NCBI GenBank assembly: GCA_023271485.1
Contig: JALPXT010000048.1
Coordinates: 1 to 10,551, forward strand
Source: Dehalococcoidia bacterium
GTDB taxonomy: Bacteria; Chloroflexota; Dehalococcoidia; SZUA-161; SpSt-899
Reading direction: 5' to 3'
Length of the DNA stretch: 10,551 nucleotides
The translations under genes and the position numbers were made by a program. How positions within the stretch are numbered: the stretch's first letter is position 1; each line of letters opens with the position of its first letter. Shown here one piece after another: positions 6,756 to 10,551 of the stretch. Under the pieces are notes generated by a model that did no database searches, had not been told where the DNA came from, and saw only the letters and a program-made list of their open reading frames with translations.

Positions 6756-7271
6756 TCACGGGTAGACATCCTGGAAGCCGGCCACCCACACGGCAGGTCT
6801 GGTGGGCTCGTTTTCCCAGAAAAGCGACCCGATGGTGCCGTCCTCATCGGCAACGTACCAGATATAGCTTCCATCAGAGGTGGCGTTTGGGTGCCAGTCA
6901 CGGCCGCCCCTCGCCGACCTGACCGCGGCGTCATCATCGAGTAATCCCGCAGCGACAAGCTTATCTATGTCGATCATGCCGTTCTTCTGGTCGCCCCTAT
7001 CGCGAAAATCGCCATCTCTGTTAGCGTCGACTGGCACTCCAACGTCGGGGCCCCAGATCGGCCATTCCCTCACGGCAGGATCCGCAGTGTAGTAAGCCAT
7101 GACGCTCAGCTCCAGGGTGTGCTTATCAGCGTCATAGGATGCCTCATCGCCCCGGCGAAGGAACCCGGCGAACTGTGGCACAAGCAGCGCCGCCAGGATG
7201 GCCAGGATCGCCAGCACAATGATGATCTCGATCAGGGTAAAACCTCTCTGCCCTTTGATGAACTTTTTCAT
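6756..7271 (-). CDS. Type IV pilin-like / pseudopilin protein, GspG-like N-terminus
   Basis: The 171-residue product starts MKKFIKGQRG and then FTLIEIIIVLAILAILAALL, the class III signal of type IV pilins and type II secretion pseudopilins. Prepilin peptidase would cut after Gly10, leaving an N-methylated Phe with the key Glu at mature position 5. The hydrophobic helix runs to about residue 33. The remainder is a hydrophilic, Asp-rich globular domain (VDANRDGDFRDRGD, DWHPNATSDGSYIWYVAD) whose DxNxDGD-like stretch resembles a calcium-binding loop. The start ATG has AGGAGG at 7281-7286, nine bases upstream. A promoter at 7330-7358 precedes it. No other secretion or pilus assembly gene (ATPase, platform protein, peptidase) is in the window, so it must rely on a machine encoded elsewhere. 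Whether it is a pilus subunit, a secretion pseudopilin or a competence-type minor pilin cannot be decided from sequence. Confidence 0.88.
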   Translation of the reverse strand: MKKFIKGQRGFTLIEIIIVLAILAILAALLVPQFAGFLRRGDEASYDADKHTLELSVMAYYTADPAVREWPIWGPDVGVPVDANRDGDFRDRGDQKNGMIDIDKLVAAGLLDDDAAVRSARGGRDWHPNATSDGSYIWYVADEDGTIGSLFWENEPTRPAVWVAGFQDVYP

Positions 7272-7329
7272 TTTGTTTAACCTCCTCTTTTATTAGTTTT
7301 AGGTTTTGAGTTTCACCTCCTTTCACCTC

Positions 7330-7358
7330 ATGATACCGCAAGACCATAAGCCTGACAA
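7330..7358 (-). promoter_or_regulatory. Sigma70-type promoter for the downstream pilin-like gene
   Basis: On the minus strand TTGTCA (7353-7358) and TATCAT (7330-7335) are separated by 17 bases. Transcription would start near 7323 and give a leader of about 50 nt before the ATG at 7271. The same -10 hexamer is used by the promoter at 10505-10534. Confidence 0.55.
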
Positions 7359-7382
7359 TCCCTCAACAGGGTGATTTAGCGC

Positions 7383-7398
7383 TCACTCTTTTGAGTGA
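7383..7398. promoter_or_regulatory. Palindrome TCACTC-N4-GAGTGA upstream of the pilin promoter
   Basis: TCACTC (7383-7388) and GAGTGA (7393-7398) are exact inverted arms round TTTT. It lies 24 bases upstream of the -35 box and 21 bases past the stop of the DUF5658 gene. A copy identical at 15 of 16 positions lies at 10535-10550, above the other pilin-like gene. An operator for a shared regulator is favoured. A weak terminator for the DUF5658 gene is possible, although no T-run follows. Confidence 0.45.
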
Positions 7399-7419
7399 TG
7401 CCGCTGGCCTGGTCATTGG

Positions 7420-7749
7420 TCAGAAGAGCCTCTCAATAACCCTAACATAAGTAAGATTCAAATACAACCAGGCTACGAGCAAAACAAAAAAGGCGAGCAC
7501 CGCCGTGGTTAATATCTGCACCATCCTGGGTCGCTTTTTCCTTAAATTCCACATATAGGAAAAGAACAGCGCACCGGAGAGAATCTTGAGCGCCAAAATA
7601 TACTCCGGACCCAGGTAGAAAAGACGCAGCATCACCGGATTAACCTCCCTTACCATGCCGGAATGTATCATCTCACGGGTAAGGAAGTAATCCGCGAGAT
7701 TAAGGAGAAATATCAGCGCCAACTTAATGGCCAACCAAACGTCTCTCAT
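7420..7749 (-). CDS. DUF5658 family membrane protein
   Basis: This 109-residue protein is small and very hydrophobic. Three membrane segments can be seen: about residues 5-27 (holding LNLADYFLT), 43-67 (LYLGPEYILALKILSG-like stretch) and 77-101 (ILTTAVLAFFVLLVAWLYLN). The NxxDYxLT motif in the first helix and EVNPVM after it are the features of the DUF5658 family, whose function is unknown. A basic loop, RKKRPR, lies between helices 2 and 3. ATG 7749 has only a weak ribosome site (TTTAGGGT), but a good TATAAT promoter lies 36 bases upstream, so it is probably transcribed alone. It is in the same direction as the pilin-like genes. No link in function is known; neighbours only suggest envelope localisation. 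Confidence 0.82.
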   Translation of the reverse strand: MRDVWLAIKLALIFLLNLADYFLTREMIHSGMVREVNPVMLRLFYLGPEYILALKILSGALFFSYMWNLRKKRPRMVQILTTAVLAFFVLLVAWLYLNLTYVRVIERLF

Positions 7750-7784
7750 ACCCTAAATTTTGGCAGGTGATGTTGCCTGACTCT

Positions 7785-7814
7785 ATTATAAGCACAGTCC
7801 GGCGCCTTTTGCAA
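7785..7814 (-). promoter_or_regulatory. Sigma70-type promoter for the DUF5658 gene
   Basis: The minus strand carries a consensus TATAAT (7785-7790) with TTGCAA (7809-7814) 18 bases upstream. The predicted start, near 7778, leaves a 5' leader of about 29 nt before the ATG at 7749. Confidence 0.6.
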
Positions 7815-7848
7815 CATTCTTAGATTGCACCGGGATCAAGGGGGCCTC

Positions 7849-7880
7849 AAAAAAGGCCGCGGGACATTGTGCCCCGCTGC
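7849..7880 (-). terminator. Rho-independent terminator of the decayed pilin gene
   Basis: On the minus strand a GC-rich stem formed by 7871-7880 and 7856-7865 (core GCGGG/CCCGC, loop ACAAT) is followed by a run of six T (AAAAAA on the plus strand at 7849-7854). It lies about 30 bases past the relic's stop codon. The GCGGGGC core resembles the hairpin at 9512-9536 behind the intact pilin gene. Confidence 0.7.
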
Positions 7881-7910
7881 CTTTCGGTGCCGGCCATGCC
7901 CTGGGATAAC

Positions 7911-8045
7911 TTACTGCCTGGCAATGATGATCCCCACCATAATCCATCATCCATCGCCGCATCCAGAGCCTCGGCCACCTCCAGAGGAACCTTCTCGTAA
8001 CGCAAGACGGTGTACTCATCGCCGGTCGTATTATCCAGCAGTCTC
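7911..8045 (-). pseudogene. Frameshifted C-terminal fragment of a pilin-like gene
   Basis: The minus strand encodes GDEYTVLRYEKVPLEVAEAL and then DAAMDDG, clearly related to FDYTVLLYTNVPLEV...DERMDDG near the end of the intact pilin-like protein at 9586-10161. After MDDG (7943-7954) the frame goes astray, but two bases over it reads GIIIARQ and TAA (7911-7913), matching the intact protein's end (LSIAIARQQ). So a frameshift lies between about 7920 and 7943. The N-terminal signal, hydrophobic helix and most of the globular domain are missing: upstream of about 8045 the DNA instead encodes the start of an unrelated Ntn-hydrolase-like protein. A TTG-started open frame runs from 8059 to 7847 but makes an abnormal tail. 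The gene is a relic of a former third paralogue in this region. Confidence 0.75.
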
Positions 8046-8144
8046 AAACTCATATCCAATTGGGAAGTGAGCCGTAGTCATCTGGTCAGATGCCAGTACA
8101 GACCCTCTCCCATTATCGTATAGAGCGGCAATACATACAGTCAT
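8031..8144 (-). pseudogene. N-terminal fragment of a proteasome-like Ntn-hydrolase relative
   Basis: From ATG 8144 the minus strand encodes 37 residues ending at TAA (8031-8033). They run MTVCIAALYDNGRGSVLASD and then QMTTAHFPIGYEFETAG. The pattern 'MTVCIAA....G..VVLASDRM.TA......EFE' is the start of an uncharacterised bacterial family with the proteasome-like Ntn-hydrolase fold, normally about 200 residues. The first two beta strands and the SD-(R/Q)-M-TA turn are present and everything after is lost. The sequence passes directly into the pilin C-terminal relic, so a deletion or rearrangement joined the two. A TATAAT promoter lies 25 bases upstream. Family assignment is from recalled sequence patterns; the truncation is evident from length and from the neighbour. 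Confidence 0.58.
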
Positions 8145-8168
8145 CAAGCCCTCTTCATCCTGCCTTCA

Positions 8169-8195
8169 ATTATAACGCATCTTACTTGTTGACAA
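8169..8195 (-). promoter_or_regulatory. Possible promoter for the Ntn-hydrolase fragment
   Basis: The minus strand has a consensus TATAAT (8169-8174) and TTGTCA (8190-8195). The 15-base spacer is shorter than ideal; shifting the -35 by one gives 16. The start would be near 8162, about 18 bases before the ATG at 8144. Confidence 0.4.
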
Positions 8196-8259
8196 ACGCC
8201 TGATACGTCTCGCAATACAACTGTCGTAATGGAAAGGCCTGACCCCCGCTCACAGAAGT

Positions 8260-8487
8260 CTAGCGCCTATGGGGCCTCAGATGAATCGCTCGTGGGTGCT
8301 CAGTCTCGCCGTTCCCCTTGCTATCCGCTGATGCACGGCGGCGCTTAATGGTTGCAAGCTCATAACGCTTGCCCTCCATTCCACTGTCCCGGAGCTTGCG
8401 GATAAACTCTCCAATTTCATTCAGTTCCCCCTCGCTGATGTGTGGATTCAGGCGAAGGATTTCCTCCGGTTTCATGTGCTCGACCAT
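8260..8487 (-). CDS. Small charged protein of unknown function
   Basis: This 75-residue protein begins MVEHMKPEEILRLNPHISEG, continues with a predicted helix (ELNEIGEFIRKLRDSGM), a basic stretch (IKRRRAS) and a polar tail ending AIHLRPHRR. No membrane segment or signal is seen. I recognise no named family, although the LRLNPHIS opening and PR-x-IHLR-like ending look like a conserved short protein that I believe occurs in Chloroflexota-type genomes. The start is well supported: TAGGAGG (8494-8500) lies six bases upstream, and the TAG stop of the Clp-fold proteinase gene is formed by the first three bases of that ribosome site. Translation is thus coupled to the upstream, now deleted, proteinase gene. 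The gene itself looks intact. A role as partner of that proteinase is only suggested by this arrangement. Confidence 0.65.
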   Translation of the reverse strand: MVEHMKPEEILRLNPHISEGELNEIGEFIRKLRDSGMEGKRYELATIKRRRASADSKGNGETEHPRAIHLRPHRR

Positions 8488-8497
8488 CTCACACCTC

Positions 8498-9102
8498 CTA
8501 AATTATCAACGGGAGATAGGTTCCTGGAGTATGAAGAACGATTTCTGTCGCACGTTTTACCATATAATCATCAAAAAGACTAGAGTAGTTCCTGGTTTTG
8601 CTGCTCAGTTCTGGGGTTTCACCATAGTCATTTATCAGTAGATTCAGATCCCGCCGAAGAACCTCCATCGAGATTCCGTGACCATGTGTATGCCACCTAT
8701 TCGTGTTGTTGAGTTCTCTGGCGATCTCTTCCGCACGTTGTGCCCGCATTTCATCAGTCACGGGGTTTTTCTGTGTTGCGGTTTGTTTCCAATTCTTGAA
8801 CTTATACTTCGCAAGCCATTCTCTCAGTAGTGATGCCGTATCGTTTCAACAATGCGCTGCACAACTTCGATGTAACCGCCCATCGTAGTGACTACGATAG
8901 TCAATTTCGTTTGGTCTCGTGATTGTTGTCGTTTTTCCTCGATGACATCCCTGATAGCATCATCGACACCTCCGACCAATGGGCCTGTAAACGCCAAGAA
9001 GTCCGATTTGAAGAAATCTTCTAGCACATGGGCGCGCTCATTAAGCTGTTGCTCGATGAACTCATTGGCACCCCTCGGAGGTCGACTAACTAGATTCTCC
9101 AT
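8498..9102 (-). pseudogene. Clp-fold serine proteinase (SDH proteinase-like) with the catalytic middle deleted
   Basis: ATG 9102 opens a frame of 92 codons covering the family N-terminus: FFKSDFLAFTGPLVGGVDDAIRDVI, then LTIVVTTMGGYIEVVQRI and VETIRHHY, ending at TGA (8824-8826). Directly after, in another frame, the minus strand reads ASLLREWLAKYKFKNW (about 8835-8788), TEMRAQRAEE-type TDEMRAQRAEEIARELNN, WHTHGHGISMEVLRRDL and a tail ending at TAG 8498. In intact relatives these two blocks are separated by about 100 or more residues containing the SAG nucleophile serine and the GPIDPQ region. Here they abut, so the active site is gone and the frame is shifted. A GTG-started frame (8761-8498) could still make the C-terminal 87 residues. 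ATG 9102 has a weak ribosome site. The relic precedes a small intact gene whose ribosome site overlaps its stop. Confidence 0.8.
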
Positions 9103-9114
9103 ATCACCAAACCG

Positions 9115-9249
9115 TCATCACCGGCGCCGGTCGCTCCACCTGGCTTGGGCTGCTTTTCTCACTATCTCACTTCTCCGCCAAAATAGCCCAGAGTAAACTA
9201 CTTCCTGGGGCTCGCTTATCCGGGCAATAAATATACCATCATCGACCAT
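9115..9249 (-). CDS. Possible small hypothetical ORF upstream of the proteinase relic
   Basis: An ATG at 9249 opens 44 codons (MVDDGIFIARISEPQEVVYS and a basic end RKAAQARWSDRRR) closing at TGA 9115-9117, twelve bases before the proteinase start and in the same frame as it. The frame is also open upstream of the ATG. The mixture of a hydrophobic strand and a basic helix is protein-like, but no ribosome binding site is apparent and no family is recognised. It may be a remnant or chance. Confidence 0.22.
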
Positions 9250-9273
9250 AGTCTGCCATACTTTCAGAGGTTT

Positions 9274-9392
9274 GTCAGGGCCTGTCAGGCCTCACCCCTG
9301 CCCTTCAAGGGAGACTGGAAGGGGATTCATATGTGGGAGGCCTTTCCCAGGGGCGATCGAGGTCGGGAGACCCCTCCGGCATGGGGGTGAGG
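9274..9392. repeat. Imperfect inverted-repeat element
   Basis: CCTCACCCC (9290-9298) and GGGGTGAGG (9384-9392) are exact inverted ends of a 103-bp stretch. The left end is preceded by a short near-tandem GTCAGGGCCT/GTCAGGCCT (9274-9291), and CCCTTCAAGGG (9301-9311) is a small palindrome inside. No coding potential is evident. This has the look of a non-coding palindromic interspersed element, but no copy is available in the window to prove it. Confidence 0.4.
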
Positions 9393-9424
9393 TCCATAAA
9401 AACTACCTGCCTGCGGCGGGCTTT

Positions 9425-9502
9425 GGTGCCTGGCAATGACCACGACAAGAAGTCAAAGGTCAACACCTGACCCCACGACATTTTTTACATGCCAGGCACA
9501 CC
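9425..9502. repeat. REP/MITE-like inverted repeat
   Basis: GTGCCTGGCA (9426-9435) is the exact reverse complement of TGCCAGGCAC (9490-9499), giving 10-bp ends of a 78-bp element. The interior has a smaller inverted motif, GGTCA-ACACC-TGACC, and a T6 run before the right arm. It adjoins the hairpin behind the intact pilin gene. Reading leftwards, its left arm would encode VVVIAR, like the pilin C-termini, so it might alternatively preserve a pilin gene end. Confidence 0.42.
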
Positions 9503-9511
9503 AGAAAGGGG

Positions 9512-9541
9512 GGAGCGGGGCCTTGCGCCCCGCTCCTTTTT
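9512..9541. terminator. Bidirectional-type terminator behind the intact pilin-like gene
   Basis: GGAGCGGGGC (9512-9521) pairs perfectly with GCCCCGCTCC (9527-9536) round a five-base loop. On the plus strand a T5 run follows at once. On the minus strand, where the pilin-like gene ends 49 bases upstream, the tail is CCCCTTTCT, which is weaker. No plus-strand gene ends nearby, so it most likely ends minus-strand transcripts. Confidence 0.62.
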
Positions 9542-9585
9542 GGTTACTCCGTTTCACCACACCCGCCATACTCTTGATCCCTTCC

Positions 9586-10161
9586 TTATTGCTGGCGTGC
9601 GATAGCGATCGAGAGGAAATTGGCGTCGTTTGGGGAACCACTGCCCCAGCCCGTTCCATAGTACTGGACAAAGCCGGCGTAGGACCTGCCGTCATCCATC
9701 CGCTCATCTATATCCCGGCATACCTCCAGAGGGACGTTCGTGTAGAGCAAGACGGTGTAGTCAAACATGCCACCGGGAGCACCAGACAGCTCCCGGTTCT
9801 CAACCACCCCCCAATATCCTTCCCACCTGTTCTCCTGCAAAATGGGCCGCTCCAGATACGGGCCGTCCCAGCCGGCGACACCGTCAGCATGCCAGAGTTG
9901 ACTCCCTGCAGCACTGTCATCCCCGCTCCACTCGGTGGGCCACTCGCCGGTATCCAGGTAGTAGAGAAAGACCGCCTCTCTCATCTTCTCGTGCTGCCCC
10001 ATTATCTGGGTGGCGTCGGCCTCATCGGTTATGTCGAAGAAGTTGGGCAGCACCAGCCCTACCAGGATGGCCAGGATGGCCATCACCACCAGCAGCTCGA
10101 TGAGGGTGAAACCCTTCTGGTTGCGGTGGATCTTCCTTGCTTTGTCAATGAGTCTCTTCAT
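9586..10161 (-). CDS. Type IV pilin-like / pseudopilin protein, GspG-like N-terminus
   Basis: The 191-residue protein has a 17-residue basic leader ending QKG, then FTLIELLVVMAILAILVGLV, the prepilin peptidase site and assembly helix; Glu5 of the mature protein is present. Processing and N-methylation in the inner membrane are expected. After the helix comes the GspG-like DITDEADATQIMGQHEKMREA-type helix (seen as two parts, EADATQIMGQ and HEKMREAVFLYYLDTGEWP), then a Trp- and Gly-rich domain and the end YTVLLYTNVPLEVCRDID, MDDG and IAIARQQ. That C-terminal block is shared with the relic at 7911-8045. AAGGAGG lies five bases before the ATG. Upstream are Pho-box-like repeats (10351-10388) and a second promoter (10505-10534), and a hairpin terminator follows. 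No assembly machinery is encoded here. It could be a major pseudopilin or a pilus subunit. Confidence 0.9.
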   Translation of the reverse strand: MKRLIDKARKIHRNQKGFTLIELLVVMAILAILVGLVLPNFFDITDEADATQIMGQHEKMREAVFLYYLDTGEWPTEWSGDDSAAGSQLWHADGVAGWDGPYLERPILQENRWEGYWGVVENRELSGAPGGMFDYTVLLYTNVPLEVCRDIDERMDDGRSYAGFVQYYGTGWGSGSPNDANFLSIAIARQQ

Positions 10162-10334
10162 TTTTCCTCCTTTTCTTAGTTGACGGTCAACAGTCTTCAG
10201 TTAACAGTCCCACCGCCCATCCTCCCTCCTCTTAGATTTCTATACATGTTCTTGCTTTGTTTATCACCTCCTTGCCCTGCTTATTTGGCCTTACTTCTAA
10301 AGCCTTGCATCATCAACCCCCCCCTTCTGTAAAT
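10162..10334 (-). other. Long 5' leader of the pilin-like gene
   Basis: About 165 nt would lie between the predicted Pho-type transcription start (near 10327) and the ATG at 10161. On the minus strand it holds an isolated AAGGAGGTGAT (near 10265-10276) with no good start codon at the right distance. It also holds GTTGACGGTCAAC (10179-10191), a 13-base palindrome just before the true ribosome site, and a partly repeated GACTGTT. No protein longer than about 16 codons fits. Confidence 0.45.
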
Positions 10335-10388
10335 AGCATAACACAGGAATGTTAAGGCTAAGTTAACGTTTTGTTAAGAGATGGTTAA
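10335..10388 (-). promoter_or_regulatory. Pho-box-like promoter: four 11-bp-spaced TTAAC repeats plus a -10 box
   Basis: On the minus strand TTAAC occurs at 10384-10388, 10373-10377, 10362-10366 and 10351-10355, exactly 11 bp apart. The hexamers read TTAACC, TTAACA, TTAACT, TTAACA, matching the PhoP-type half site known from Bacillus. TATGCT (10335-10340) follows nine bases after the last hexamer, as in PhoB-activated promoters, where the repeats replace the -35 box. Phosphate-starvation control of the pilin-like gene is inferred. Confidence 0.62.
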
Positions 10389-10504
10389 AAGTTGAGATTC
10401 CTGTTTTTCTTCTCACCTCCCTTTCTTAGTCGAGGGCCTGGGATCTAGAGTCTGGAGTCCCCGCCCCGCCCTTCCGTCTTCATGGTAGCCCTCACTCACT
10501 CTTT

Positions 10505-10534
10505 ATGATAACCCCCTCATTTGCGGTATGTCAA
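10505..10534 (-). promoter_or_regulatory. Upstream sigma70-type promoter
   Basis: On the minus strand TTGACA (10529-10534) and TATCAT (10505-10510) are 18 bases apart. It points toward the pilin-like gene, whose ATG is about 340 bases away. The only open frame close to it is 12 codons (ATG near 10483), so it may be a second promoter of the pilin-like gene. Confidence 0.5.
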
Positions 10535-10551
10535 TCACTCAAGAGAGTGAT
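10534..10551. promoter_or_regulatory. Palindrome ATCACTC-N4-GAGTGAT abutting the -35 box
   Basis: ATCACTC (10534-10540) and GAGTGAT (10545-10551) are exact inverted arms round AAGA. The element overlaps the -35 box by one base and runs to the window edge. It matches the palindrome at 7383-7398 at 15 of 16 positions. This suggests a shared operator. Confidence 0.5.

Noticed and set aside
6684..6944. Plus-strand frames opposite the pilin-like gene (also 6880-7092)
   Set aside because: Overlap the terminator hairpin and the coding part of a clear pilin-like gene; no homology signal.
8369..8641. 90-codon plus-strand frame
   Set aside because: Antisense to the small protein with a strong ribosome site and to the proteinase tail; no features of its own.
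9436..10179. 247-codon plus-strand frame opposite the pilin-like gene
   Set aside because: It runs through the terminator hairpin and covers a clear pilin-like gene on the other strand; its product has no coherent domain.
10262..10330. Riboswitch or leader peptide in the long pilin leader
   Set aside because: An isolated ribosome-binding-like sequence is present, but there is no start codon at proper distance and no recognisable conserved aptamer.

Overview
The window (about 10.5 kb, moderate GC) looks like a bacterial chromosome segment, probably from an uncultured anaerobe-like lineage. The CarB sequence style, the DUF433-type antitoxin, the DUF5658 protein, the Clp-fold 'SDH' proteinase and the pilin-like genes together recall Chloroflexota (Dehalococcoidia-like), but I hold the taxon only at low confidence.

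Region 1 (1-4932, + strand) is ordinary metabolism: the end of carA, complete carB and a complete ilvD-like gene. The three are tightly overlapped (17 and 19 nt) and so probably co-translated. They link carbamoyl phosphate synthesis (pyrimidines, arginine) to branched-chain amino acid synthesis. The IlvD-like protein has Glu where the family has the active-site Lys of the CDK motif.

Region 2 (about 4940-6570, + strand) is accessory DNA. It holds a decayed tyrosine recombinase (5' truncation, a one-base frameshift inside a perfect hairpin, and an internal deletion), then two 39-bp-spaced repeats with palindromic cores. Next come an antitoxin gene that appears to be a DUF433/Phd chimera, an attC-like imperfect palindrome, and an AT-richer alpha/beta hydrolase gene whose well-placed start and Shine-Dalgarno site lie in a different frame from the body.

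Region 3 (about 6570-10551, - strand) reads leftwards. It has two intact type IV pilin/pseudopilin-like genes (10161-9586 and 7271-6756), a membrane DUF5658 protein and their promoters. Between them lies a patch of gene relics: a Clp-fold serine proteinase with its catalytic middle deleted, a small intact charged protein coupled to it, the first 37 codons of a proteasome-like Ntn-hydrolase relative, and a frameshifted pilin C-terminus that still has a rho-independent terminator. The upstream pilin gene is preceded by four TTAAC repeats at exact 11-bp spacing followed by a -10 box, the layout of a PhoB/PhoP-activated (phosphate starvation) promoter. A further sigma70-type promoter lies above that. 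A near-identical 16-bp palindrome (15/16) occurs upstream of both intact pilin genes.

No rRNA, tRNA, CRISPR array or complete insertion sequence was recognised. The most notable points are the Pho-box-like pilin promoter, the IlvD Lys-to-Glu change, the DUF433/Phd chimera with recombination-site-like flanks, and the relic cluster of two protease-like genes around a small conserved-looking protein.
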